This document shows, piece after piece, positions 6,655 to 13,279 of a DNA stretch of 13,747 nt. A program made the translations under genes and the position numbers. Source of the stretch: an uncultured Lachnospiraceae bacterium (GTDB lineage: Bacteria > Bacillota > Clostridia > Lachnospirales > Lachnospiraceae); contig CANRJU010000044.1 of assembly GCA_947631075.1 (NCBI GenBank), positions 1-13,747 on the forward strand, written 5' to 3'. The stretch's first letter is position 1. Every line of letters starts with the position of its first letter. Under the pieces are notes generated by a model, which saw only the letters and a list, made by a program, of their open reading frames with translations, searched no databases and was not told the origin of the DNA.

Positions 6655-7854
6655 TTACGGCTGCTGCATGAACTCCTCTTCATTCTGCATGAATTGCAGT
6701 ATAGCTTCTCTTGCCTTGACGCCTGTTCCCGGCGTGAAACCGTGGCCGTCGTTCGCGTAGGTAATCAGCTTGCAGTGCTCGTAGGTATCTTTCGCTTTCG
6801 TCATATAAGAATAGGGCACAATATTATCTTTCATGCCGTACTGAATCAGGACATTTTTCTTGTATTTTTTGCCAATTTCCTCAAGCGGATAATAATCACG
6901 CATGGCAACAAAGAAATTCCTTCCCAATGTCAGTCCCCAGAAATTATACGTCTCCGGAATCTTGGTTACATCCTTGAAGTTGTCTCTCCAGTTATCCGGA
7001 ATATTGAACGCCGGGAAGTACAGGAGCAGTCCCTTTACCTCGTCGGCTACTTCCTCAGCCGCCATAGCCGCTACCAGTCCGCCCTGGCTTCCGCCGTGGA
7101 GATAAACCTTCGTCCTGTCCACATTCTCCAGATTCTGGATGTATTTGAATACCGCAACCAGATTGGATTTCTCTGTAAAAATCGTCGTGTCCGTAGTCTT
7201 TCCCGAACTCTTGGAACGGGCCGATCCGCCGCAGAAATCTAGCGCACAGGCCACATATCCATTTTTTGCGAAATAGGTACACTCACTTGTGAAATCCGAA
7301 TTCGCTCCGTTATAGCCATGAGACATGATAATCGCCGGATACACCCCTGTTTCCTTGGGCTCATACACTTTGGCGTATACCTGGCTCTCGCCGTCCGGCA
7401 CGTTGATTTCCTTTATATTAATTGTGCTCTCCGGCTCCTTATAGCCATCCTCTGCATCGTCAGGTTCCTCTGCATCAACCGTCTTTCCCTTGACGCGGAT
7501 GTTGACCCAGGAACTCGCGAGCAGCTTGCTGCCGTCCTTCACCTTGACGGTAATCTTAGCTGTTCCCTTTTTCTTCGCCTTGACAACGCCCTTCGCCGAC
7601 ACGGTGGCCGTCTTTGTGTTCTGGCTCTTAAACGTGGCGCGCACATTTCCTCCCGTCTTAACTCCCGTCACCTTGATGACCGCTTTCTTTCCCTTTTTCA
7701 GAGAATACGTCTTTTTGCCGACCTTTTTCTTGCCGATCTTGAGCTGTATGCCCTTGGAAGCAGCCACACAGGGCGCTGCCGGTTCCGCCGCCATCCCTAC
7801 TGTCAGCAGCGCCGCCAGTAACAGCGCTCCTGCTCTCATAATCCTCTTTTTCAT
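6655..7854 (-). CDS. Secreted alpha/beta-hydrolase (esterase-like) with N-terminal bacterial Ig-like domain
   Basis: This 399-residue exported protein has a signal peptide at 1-32 (Lys-rich start, long Ala/Leu core). A lysine-rich BIG2-type Ig-like domain covers about 34-122, and an acidic linker leads to an alpha/beta-hydrolase domain from about 145. Catalytic features are H-G-Y-N-G after strand 3 (oxyanion hole), G-G-S-Q-G-G with nucleophile Ser256, M-K-D-N-I-V-P with Asp343, and N-D-G-H-G-F with His371. It could be a carbohydrate esterase or a peptidase-like hydrolase; the sequence does not decide. The ATG at 7854 is preferred over GTG 7863, because the Shine-Dalgarno sequence GGAGG lies 11 nt from the ATG but only 2 nt from the GTG. 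The shared Ig-like domain and neighbourhood suggest it acts on the same substrate as the GH97 enzyme, perhaps by removing acyl decorations. The Cys near the signal end does not form a good lipobox. Confidence 0.87.
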   Translation of the reverse strand: MKKRIMRAGALLLAALLTVGMAAEPAAPCVAASKGIQLKIGKKKVGKKTYSLKKGKKAVIKVTGVKTGGNVRATFKSQNTKTATVSAKGVVKAKKKGTAKITVKVKDGSKLLASSWVNIRVKGKTVDAEEPDDAEDGYKEPESTINIKEINVPDGESQVYAKVYEPKETGVYPAIIMSHGYNGANSDFTSECTYFAKNGYVACALDFCGGSARSKSSGKTTDTTIFTEKSNLVAVFKYIQNLENVDRTKVYLHGGSQGGLVAAMAAEEVADEVKGLLLYFPAFNIPDNWRDNFKDVTKIPETYNFWGLTLGRNFFVAMRDYYPLEEIGKKYKKNVLIQYGMKDNIVPYSYMTKAKDTYEHCKLITYANDGHGFTPGTGVKAREAILQFMQNEEEFMQQP

Positions 7855-7911
7855 TCGAAACACATCCTCCTTTTTAAATCAATTTGGTATTGAATTTAAT
7901 TGCTAATTCAT

Positions 7912-7939
7912 ATTATAACAAAGAAAAAATAAATTTCAA
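7912..7939 (-). promoter_or_regulatory. Promoter of the secreted hydrolase gene
   Basis: On the minus strand TTGAAA (7939-7934), a 16-bp T-rich spacer and TATAAT (7917-7912) with an extended TG (TGTTATAAT) make a strong housekeeping promoter. The leader to the ATG at 7854 is about 50 nt. No copy of the TGTAGA element seen upstream of the GH97 gene is apparent here. Confidence 0.72.
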
Positions 7940-8000
7940 TAGATTTATGTGAAATGCACCATGCAAAATGTTGTTTTTTGAAAAAATAGCCTGCTATAGA

Positions 8001-8039
8001 ATCCATTTTTACGATTCATTTTTACAATCCATTTAAGAA
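8001..8039. repeat. Three 13-bp tandem repeats upstream of the padR promoter
   Basis: Units are atccatttttacg (8001-8013), attcatttttaca (8014-8026) and the degenerate atccatttaagaa (8027-8039). They sit about 20 bp upstream of the padR -35 in the AT-rich stretch 7865-8242 between divergent genes. That stretch otherwise holds only the two promoters, a T6-G-A6 element (7974-7986) and the padR leader. They could be regulator binding sites or simple slippage. Confidence 0.55.
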
Positions 8040-8058
8040 TTGTTCTTGCGATATTACC

Positions 8059-8087
8059 TTGACAAGCGAGGTATTATGTGTTTTAAT
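8059..8087 (+). promoter_or_regulatory. Promoter of the padR/toastrack operon
   Basis: TTGACA (8059-8064), a 17-bp spacer and TTTAAT (8082-8087) form a good promoter. The predicted start falls near the palindrome ATAGCTAT (8088-8095), a possible operator for autoregulation. The transcript would have a very AT-rich leader of about 145 nt before the ATG at 8243. Confidence 0.65.
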
Positions 8088-8242
8088 ATAGCTATGGCGC
8101 AAAACATTCACTTTACAAACAACAATTTTACAAAAAAAATTTATTTCAAAAATTTTACTTTAAAGAGTTTTGCGGAAAAAAGTTTTGAAGTAATTTTAGA
8201 AAAATCGAAATACTAAACATCGAAAAAACAGGGGGAATGAAT

Positions 8243-8605
8243 ATGTCGCTTGCATCGGACCTGATCCGTGGCCACACCGAGACTATCATATTAGCACAAC
8301 TGATGGTCCGGGACAGTTATGGCTACCAGATCAACAAGACCATTCTGGAAAAGACGAATCAGGAATATGAATTGAAGGAAGCTACGCTGTACTCCGCCTT
8401 CCGCCGTCTCGAACAGGCCGGATTCATCTGCTCCTACTGGGGCGACGAGGCGAGCGGCGCCAGACGGCGCTATTACACCATTACGCCGGAAGGGCGGAAT
8501 AACTACCGGCTCCGCTTGGAGGAGTGGGAAAAGACCAAGCAGATTATCAACGTGCTGGTCTCCCAATCCGCAGTCTGTGACGGGGACGCCGCGGACAAAA
8601 CATAA
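8243..8605 (+). CDS. PadR-family transcriptional regulator
   Basis: This is a 120-residue winged-helix repressor. It shows the PadR pattern: I-L-A-Q-L near the N-terminus, D-S-Y-G-Y-Q-I (about 24-30), E-L-K-E-A-T-L-Y-S-A-F-R-R-L-E-Q-A-G-F-I (recognition helix, about 42-61) and the wing G-A-R-R-R-Y-Y-T-I-T-P-E-G. The ATG at 8243 is chosen because GGGGG (8231-8235) lies 7 nt upstream; the ATG at 8237 is only 1 nt from it. PadR regulators with a downstream HAAS-domain membrane protein form a widespread Firmicutes envelope-response module, and exactly that partner follows at 8774. It probably represses its own operon; no ligand is evident. Confidence 0.9.
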   Translation: MSLASDLIRGHTETIILAQLMVRDSYGYQINKTILEKTNQEYELKEATLYSAFRRLEQAGFICSYWGDEASGARRRYYTITPEGRNNYRLRLEEWEKTKQIINVLVSQSAVCDGDAADKT

Positions 8606-8638
8606 TCCGACAGGAAAATTTTACAGACAGCACTTCAC

Positions 8639-8738
8639 GCTCGACTTAATTTTATTATGCTCGGCTTGATTTTATTATGCTTTGCTTGACTTTATTATGC
8701 TCGGCTTGATTTTATTATACTTTGCTTAATTTTATCCT
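8639..8738. repeat. Array of five 20-bp tandem repeats between padR and the toastrack gene
   Basis: Consecutive 20-bp units start at 8639, 8659, 8679, 8699 and 8719, with consensus gctcggcttgattttattat. Units two (8659-8678) and four (8699-8718) are identical, and alternation with the tttgctt type at 8679 and 8719 suggests duplication of a 40-bp double unit. A further strongly degraded unit may follow (8739-8758). The array ends just before the ribosome binding site TGGAGG (8761-8766) of the next gene. It carries no good promoter. The 20-bp period keeps units on roughly one face of the helix. It fills most of the otherwise empty gap 8606-8773. Confidence 0.9.
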
Positions 8739-8773
8739 ATTTTGCCTGGCAAATTTAGAATGGAGGAAAATCA

Positions 8774-10027
8774 ATGGAAGAAAAACTGCGCGCTCACATG
8801 GATGAACTGTTCCGGGACGCGGCGCCGACGGAGCAGACCCGTGAGATTAAAGAAGAAATATTACAAAATATCACCGATAAATATCACGATCTGCTGGCGG
8901 AGGGAAAATCCGAGCAGGCCGCTTATCAGATTGCCATCTCCGGCATCGGGGATCTGGATGAACTGCTTACATTTATAAAACCACAGTCGCAAAATAACGA
9001 GACGACGTCTTTCTCTGACAAAAGGACTATGGCCTCTGGCGGCGCCGGTAATGGGCTGCAGTCCCAACATATTGAGCCGTCGTCTCAACGTGTTGCGTCA
9101 TCGTCTCAACATATTGAGCCATCGTCTCCAAATGCCGGGGCGTCGTCTCAGTATGTGAAAACGACTAAAAAGAAAAAGAGCCCTCTCGTTATAGCGCTCA
9201 TCGTCTGCGGCTGCCTGATCGGCGCCCTCCTGATTGCCGCCTTGATCTGCGGCCTGCTCGGCGTGCCCATTCTGCGCCTCGGCGGCGTGGAGATTTTCAG
9301 CGGCACGTCCTACGCCAACGCGGACCAATATATCTGCGGCGACGGCGTCATCTCCGGCAAGGAATTGTCCGAGCACCCCCTGAAGGCCATTCACATAACA
9401 TGGGTCAGCGGAAATGTCCGCGTCTTTCCGTCGGATTCCAATTCCATCAAACTAACGGAAAAGGGCGGAGAAACCCTGTCGGACAAGGAAAAAATGCATT
9501 ATTATTACCACAACGGCACGCTGGACATCCAGTACGGCCAGAGCGGATTTTCTCTCTTTCGGAAAATGGATAAAGACACGGCGCTGGAGGTCGCCCTCCC
9601 GGCGGAAATTTTCATAGATTCAGAGCCGATTGATCTTACCGGCAGTTTCGTGAGCAGCGAGGTATCTCTGGAGGATATCACCGCGGACCAGCTCTCCATC
9701 GACACGGTCAGCGGCAACGTCACGTTTACCGGGAGCTGCCGCGATGTCGAGTTTGATTCCGTCTCCGCCGATCTGAACCTGTCCTCAAGAACGATTCTGT
9801 CGGAATGCGAAACGGATACAGTCAGCGGAAATGTGACATTAAAAGTGCCGGATTCCTCCTCTTTCCACATCGAGTTCGACAGCGTCTCCGGCCAGTGTTC
9901 CAATCATTTCTCCGGGGATGAAAAAAGCGGCGGCGAATATGAGGGCGCCGTGGGCGAGAACCCCGGAAAGAACTCCTATGAATTTGATTCCGTCAGCGGG
10001 GATGTAGATATCGCCCCGCTGCGGTAA
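8774..10027 (+). CDS. Membrane protein with N-terminal HAAS-type domain and C-terminal toastrack (DUF4097) domain
   Basis: This 417-residue protein starts at an ATG 7 nt after TGGAGG. Residues 1-70 form an acidic helical domain (R-E-I-K-E-E-I-L-Q-N...G-I-G-D-L-D-E-L) of the HAAS/DUF1700 type usually coupled to PadR regulators. Residues 97-129 are Ser-rich 7-residue repeats, K-K-K-K at 132-135 marks the inner face, and 137-166 is one transmembrane segment. The outer part is a beta-repeat domain with D-T/S-V-S-G-x-V motifs at about 310, 328, 348, 369 and 405, and V-S-G-N-V at 211, characteristic of DUF4097/toastrack proteins. It probably transmits an envelope state to the PadR protein encoded just upstream, or acts as an envelope scaffold; the exact role of this family is not established. 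The membrane topology is inferred. Confidence 0.85.
   Translation: MEEKLRAHMDELFRDAAPTEQTREIKEEILQNITDKYHDLLAEGKSEQAAYQIAISGIGDLDELLTFIKPQSQNNETTSFSDKRTMASGGAGNGLQSQHIEPSSQRVASSSQHIEPSSPNAGASSQYVKTTKKKKSPLVIALIVCGCLIGALLIAALICGLLGVPILRLGGVEIFSGTSYANADQYICGDGVISGKELSEHPLKAIHITWVSGNVRVFPSDSNSIKLTEKGGETLSDKEKMHYYYHNGTLDIQYGQSGFSLFRKMDKDTALEVALPAEIFIDSEPIDLTGSFVSSEVSLEDITADQLSIDTVSGNVTFTGSCRDVEFDSVSADLNLSSRTILSECETDTVSGNVTLKVPDSSSFHIEFDSVSGQCSNHFSGDEKSGGEYEGAVGENPGKNSYEFDSVSGDVDIAPLR
9062..9160 (+). repeat. 21-bp coding tandem repeat (7-residue units) in the toastrack protein linker
   Basis: Residues 97-129 read as SQHIEPS, SQRVASS, SQHIEPS, SPNAGAS and a partial SQYVK unit, encoded by repeated tcncaacatattgagcc-like DNA. 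The first and third units encode identical peptides. The repeat forms a Ser-rich linker between the HAAS domain and the membrane segment, and its copy number can probably vary between strains without a frameshift. Confidence 0.8.
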
Positions 10028-10044
10028 CCCAGATATAATCACTG

Positions 10045-10070
10045 ACAGCCGTGGCTTATGCCACGGCTGT
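10045..10070. terminator. Bidirectional terminator-like hairpin between convergent genes
   Basis: ACAGCCGTGGC (10045-10055) and GCCACGGCTGT (10060-10070) form a perfect 11-bp stem with a TTAT tetraloop. It lies between the stops of the toastrack gene (10027) and the convergent EIIC-like gene (10112). Neither side has a full U-tract, so it may act as a weak terminator or a 3' end stabiliser for both transcripts. Confidence 0.7.
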
Positions 10071-10111
10071 TGTCGTTATATGCAGGCCGCAATCTCCGGC
10101 AGCGGACTTTT

Positions 10112-11203
10112 TTATTCCAGCGTGAGGTCCCCGTCTGCCACCCAGCCCAGTCGCTTCACGAGGGCGTGGACAGCCAGTGAGAACAGAGCCGGAAGAATAA
10201 AGGAAATGAGAATCAGCCCGCACCAGTCCTGCCAGGTGACAGCCGCCTTTGTCCCGGCCGCCACGTCGTTCATCCAGCCGGTGTAGACGCCGATCTGGCC
10301 CACCAGACCGCAGGTTCCCATACCGGAAGAGACAGGCGTGCCGTTCATCTCCAGATGAAATACGCAGGTGGCAAGAGGGCCGGTAATCGCGGACGCCACA
10401 ATCGGCGCGATCCAGATTCTCGGATTTTTGATGATGTTACCCATCTGGAGCATCGATGTTCCGATTCCCTGGGAAATCAGACCGCCCCATTTATTTTCAC
10501 GGAAAGAAATCACGGCAAAGCCCACCATCTGAGCACAGCATCCCGCCACGGCGGCTCCGCCTGCCAGTCCCGTCAATCCCAGCGCCGCGCAGATAGCGGC
10601 GGAGGAAATCGGGAGCGTCAGCGCGATTCCCACGAACACCGATACCAGAATGCCCATCAGGAACGGCTGCAAATTCGTCGCCCACATAATCAGGTTGCCG
10701 ACTTTCATCGCCGCCGCGCCGAGAGCGGGCGCCCACCAGGCGGAGAGGGCCACTCCCACGCCGATTGTCACAAGCGGCGTCACCAGAATATCAATTTTCG
10801 TCTCCTTCGACACGGCCTTGCCGAACTCCGACGCCACGATTGCCACAAAGAGAACCGCTAACGGCCCTCCCGCGCCTCCAAGCGCATTGGAGGCAAAGCC
10901 CACCGTAATCAGCGAAAACAGCACTAACGGGGGACAGTGCAGCGCAAATCCGATCGCGACCGCCATCGCCGGACCGCTCATGGCCGAAGCCAGTCCGCCC
11001 ACCGTGTACTCGCTCCCCGCTACCGTCGCCACGGTCTGAGCCAGGAAGGGGATGTGGAACTGTCTGCCCAGGGTATCCAGGATCGTCCCGATGAGCAGTG
11101 AGCAGAAAAGTCCCTGGGCCATAGCGCCCAGCGCGTCGATGCCGTATCGCTTCAGCGATATCTCAATGTCTTTTCTCTTTAGAAATGCCTTAATCTTTTC
11201 CAT
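10112..11203 (-). CDS. PTS EIIC-like membrane transporter (PTS_EIIC_2 type), no EIIA or EIIB nearby
   Basis: This is a 363-residue integral membrane protein with a charged N-terminus (M-E-K-I-K-A-F-L-K-R-K) followed by many hydrophobic Gly/Ala-rich segments. Recognisable stretches are G-G-L-A-S-A-M-S-G-P-A-M-A, G-G-A-G-G-P-L-A and N-G-T-P-V-S-S-G-M-G-T-C-G, matching a compact EIIC-like transporter family of Firmicutes. The start is the ATG at 11203, preceded by ACGAGG with about 6-nt spacing; the reading frame continues 28 codons upstream without a ribosome binding site. PTS EIIC proteins carry sugar across the membrane while partner EIIA and EIIB domains phosphorylate it, but none is encoded beside it. 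Substrate and even phosphotransferase dependence are unknown. It converges on the toastrack gene and lies downstream of sipL on the same strand. Confidence 0.83.
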   Translation of the reverse strand: MEKIKAFLKRKDIEISLKRYGIDALGAMAQGLFCSLLIGTILDTLGRQFHIPFLAQTVATVAGSEYTVGGLASAMSGPAMAVAIGFALHCPPLVLFSLITVGFASNALGGAGGPLAVLFVAIVASEFGKAVSKETKIDILVTPLVTIGVGVALSAWWAPALGAAAMKVGNLIMWATNLQPFLMGILVSVFVGIALTLPISSAAICAALGLTGLAGGAAVAGCCAQMVGFAVISFRENKWGGLISQGIGTSMLQMGNIIKNPRIWIAPIVASAITGPLATCVFHLEMNGTPVSSGMGTCGLVGQIGVYTGWMNDVAAGTKAAVTWQDWCGLILISFILPALFSLAVHALVKRLGWVADGDLTLE

Positions 11204-11209
11204 CTTAAG

Positions 11210-11225
11210 CCTCGTTTCTGAGCAA
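11210..11225. repeat. Dispersed repeat, copy 1 (second copy at 13301-13316)
   Basis: CCTCGTTTCTGAGCAA occurs exactly here and at 13301-13316. Including the preceding TTAAN the match is 20 of 21 bases. In this copy the complementary strand supplies the GAGG ribosome binding site of the EIIC-like gene, and a 12-bp palindrome GCAACTTGTTGC (11222-11233) overlaps its end. In the other copy the element lies on the coding strand within the pncB leader. A chance match of this length within 14 kb is unlikely. Confidence 0.6.
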
Positions 11226-11317
11226 CTTGTTGCGAAAAGTCGATAGCGAAAAAACTGTAAATACAATTTGCGTATGCAGTTTCTCATCTGCCATCAAAAG
11301 CAAACATAATTCGCTTT

Positions 11318-11332
11318 GTGAACTATGTTCAC
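11318..11332. promoter_or_regulatory. Palindrome GTGAAC-N3-GTTCAC in the leader of the EIIC-like gene
   Basis: A perfect 6-bp inverted repeat with a TAT centre lies between the candidate promoter (11364-11392) and the start codon at 11203. Size and symmetry fit the operator of a dimeric repressor, or a short leader hairpin. No cognate regulator gene is adjacent. Confidence 0.5.
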
Positions 11333-11363
11333 GTCAAGTTCCTCTTTTATCATTTTTCACGTT

Positions 11364-11392
11364 ATAATACCACAACATGATACATAAGTAAA
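11364..11392 (-). promoter_or_regulatory. Candidate promoter of the EIIC-like gene
   Basis: On the minus strand TTTACT (11392-11387), a 17-bp spacer and TATTAT (11369-11364) with an extended TG (TGGTATTAT) form a plausible housekeeping promoter. It would give a leader of roughly 155 nt containing the GTGAAC palindrome. It lies just after the sipL stop (11423), where no hairpin terminator is visible, so readthrough from sipL is possible. Confidence 0.5.
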
Positions 11393-11422
11393 GGAAAATT
11401 TATATCCGACCAGATTATCTAT

Positions 11423-12985
11423 CTAGCTAGTTAGCTTCGCTACTTCCTTTAAAATCAGAAGGATATCTCCCTCCTTGACCTCCTCATTTTCCATCTGATT
11501 AATTTCCATAATAGATTCGATAGTGGTAAAAAACCGCTTGGCGATATCCCAGAGCTTTTCGCCCGCCTGCACCACATAGCCAATGATGCCCGGCTCTCGG
11601 CTGCGCTCCTTCCAGTCGATGGGCTCGCTCTCGAAATTGGCGATAATCGGCTCCTCGATGCGCTCAAAAGCGATGATCTCCAGCGACGCGACCGCCTTGA
11701 TCTCGATTTCCTTGTCCCCGGCAATAGCGCCGCTGATCTGCTCCAAGCAGGCCTGGAACCAGACGTTGCTCGTCTCATCCAGTCCGTCCGCCTCCACGAA
11801 CTGGGAAAACGGCAGCGTTCCCTTTACCGACGCCAGCGGAATCCGCTCGTCCTCCGTCCGGTACAGGACGCTCACATCCAGAACGCCCTCCACCTGCACG
11901 CCATTTTCCTTCTGCTCCCGCCTGTCGACCCGGATCTCGCCGCATACGTCCCAGATCTGCAGGGGCACCCGGTCGTCCACCGAGATTTTTCCGCTGATCC
12001 GCGCCCGGCTCTTATTTTGCAGAATCAGATTTTCAAAATAGGAGTCCTCGTAGATGGGATAGCATTTCTCTTGTGTAGAATAAAAATCCGTTAAAAGCTC
12101 CAGCTGCTCCTGTCCGTAAACCTTGATGTCAAATCCCACCACGATTTCCGCGTCCAGCACCCGGCTCTCGCCGTCCTCGTCCTCCTTGATTTCTAAATCC
12201 CGTCCGTGGATGTCCGCCGCTACCTGCGCCACCATGCCCGCCTCGCAGCCGCTGCATTCCAAGCTCCCCTCGATGGGAATCATATTTTCATAAAAATTCA
12301 TTTCCGGATTTTCGCTGTCACTGAGATAAATGACAAACAGCCTGGCCTGGCCGTCCACCCTGAGCTCGTTTTCCTCCATCCGGGTATTCATCTCGCCCAG
12401 CCGTATATCCGAGTACAAAATCTGTCCGATAGAATCCTTCGTCCCCGGAATTTTCCACTCGTCCCGCACCCGGAGCGTATCTTTTCGTGTAAACGCCAGC
12501 CGGGAAATATCCAGCACCTTTTTCTGTATGTACACATTTTCGCCGTCCTCCAGATCCACCGCGCCCTCGCCGTCGGTGACCGTCTCCGCGGATACCTCCA
12601 GATTGATAATAGCCTTCAGGCCCAGCTTCCGGGAATTGATTAACTCGCTCCGCAGATCCTCCACCGTCGGATGAACCGTCAGCTCGTCGTCCCGGTTGGC
12701 GCATGACAGCGGAATCGACTCCTCGAAGGGAATGCTGCCGTTCATTTCGCTGACCGGCATTTCGCCGTCCACGGCATACAGAATCTGAAACAGCAGCTCC
12801 CCTCTCACGCTGGCCTTGCCATCCGCCATGCGCACCTCCTCAATCTGTACATTTCCCTGTTCCTTCATAATCGTGAGCGCGTCCGGTTTCGCGTCCGGCA
12901 CGTTAAAATCCCGGTCAAGGGTAATCTGCCTGGAATCTCTGCAGTTACACCGGTTCATGTGAACCCGCTTCGTAATCAGTCTCAA
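11423..12985 (-). CDS. sipL: SipL-type spore morphogenesis protein: SPOCS (DUF3794) regions plus C-terminal LysM
   Basis: This 520-residue mother-cell protein is expected to help anchor the spore coat basement layer through SpoIVA, as SipL does in Clostridioides difficile. About residues 30-125, 175-290 and 320-415 contain related beta-rich regions of the SPOCS/DUF3794 kind, with strand patterns ending in alternating hydrophobic and acidic residues. The C-terminal 467-511 is a LysM domain (Y-V-V-Q-A-G-E-K-L-W-D-I-A-K-R-F...I-M-E-I-N...V-K-E-G-D-I-L-L-I), the part that contacts SpoIVA in SipL. The TTG start at 12985 is chosen because AAGGAGG (12994-13000) lies 8 nt upstream; the internal ATG at 12958 lacks a site. 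There is no signal peptide, fitting a cytosolic coat protein. I found no confident sigma-E promoter upstream. Its presence implies an endospore former. Confidence 0.88.
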   Translation of the reverse strand: MRLITKRVHMNRCNCRDSRQITLDRDFNVPDAKPDALTIMKEQGNVQIEEVRMADGKASVRGELLFQILYAVDGEMPVSEMNGSIPFEESIPLSCANRDDELTVHPTVEDLRSELINSRKLGLKAIINLEVSAETVTDGEGAVDLEDGENVYIQKKVLDISRLAFTRKDTLRVRDEWKIPGTKDSIGQILYSDIRLGEMNTRMEENELRVDGQARLFVIYLSDSENPEMNFYENMIPIEGSLECSGCEAGMVAQVAADIHGRDLEIKEDEDGESRVLDAEIVVGFDIKVYGQEQLELLTDFYSTQEKCYPIYEDSYFENLILQNKSRARISGKISVDDRVPLQIWDVCGEIRVDRREQKENGVQVEGVLDVSVLYRTEDERIPLASVKGTLPFSQFVEADGLDETSNVWFQACLEQISGAIAGDKEIEIKAVASLEIIAFERIEEPIIANFESEPIDWKERSREPGIIGYVVQAGEKLWDIAKRFFTTIESIMEINQMENEEVKEGDILLILKEVAKLTS

Positions 12986-13086
12986 ATCCGCTGCCTCCTT
13001 GTATCAATATCGCGCGACAGTCATGGGCTCTCACCATTCCTGTTCCCTAAATCATATTCATTTTTTGCCCGAATTAGAACTTTTTT

Positions 13087-13115
13087 TTGCAATACAGGCA
13101 AATAGGTGGTATAAT
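13087..13115 (+). promoter_or_regulatory. Strong promoter of the structured RNA / pncB leader
   Basis: TTGCAA (13087-13092), a 17-bp spacer and TATAAT (13110-13115), extended by TG (TGGTATAAT), form a near-consensus promoter. Predicted transcription starts near 13121-13122, just before the closing stem of the structured RNA. The stretch 12986-13086 upstream has no gene and only a weak candidate TATGAT (13056-13051, minus strand) for sipL. Confidence 0.8.
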
Positions 13116-13120
13116 ATCCG

Positions 13121-13260
13121 CGAAAGCAGTAAGCCGTGCGGAGATGGCGAATGACAAAATGGCTGCTTGCAGACAGATTTGTCAGATGCCATCGACATAG
13201 GGCGCAAGCACGCGACCGAGAGAACACGGAGTGTTCACGAGGGCTGCACGGCTTACCCAA
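13121..13260 (+). ncRNA. Structured, apparently pseudoknotted RNA upstream of pncB (family not recognised)
   Basis: The closing stem is GTAAGCCGTGC (13129-13139) with GCACGGCTTAC (13246-13256), 11 perfect pairs. The first arm is GATGGC (13143-13148) with GCCATC (13188-13193), a GAA/GAT internal loop, then TGACAAA (13152-13158) with TTTGTCA (13178-13184). The loop of this arm contains TGCTTGC (13164-13170), complementary over 7 nt to GCAAGCA (13204-13210) downstream, making a pseudoknot. A third hairpin is GAACAC (13222-13227) with GTGTTC (13231-13236). The RNA starts right after a strong promoter. It may be a stand-alone small RNA or a regulatory leader of pncB. It does not show the hallmarks of 6S, SRP, tmRNA, RNase P, T-box or the common riboswitches I know. 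The structure is from hand pairing, without covariation support. Confidence 0.7.
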
Positions 13261-13279
13261 AAATGGCATAATAAACACT

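Noticed and set aside
7055..7282. Small frames inside the secreted hydrolase gene on both strands
   Set aside because: All overlap the alpha/beta-hydrolase coding sequence with its intact catalytic triad and lack start signals.
8639..8738. Possible CRISPR array
   Set aside because: The 20-bp units are directly contiguous with no unique spacers, and no cas genes are nearby. It is a simple tandem repeat.
8686..8740. Promoter within the 20-bp repeats for the toastrack gene
   Set aside because: TTGACT and TTGATT occur but no TATAAT-like hexamer lies 16-18 bp downstream; the TATTAT/TATCCT candidates are 21 bp or more away.
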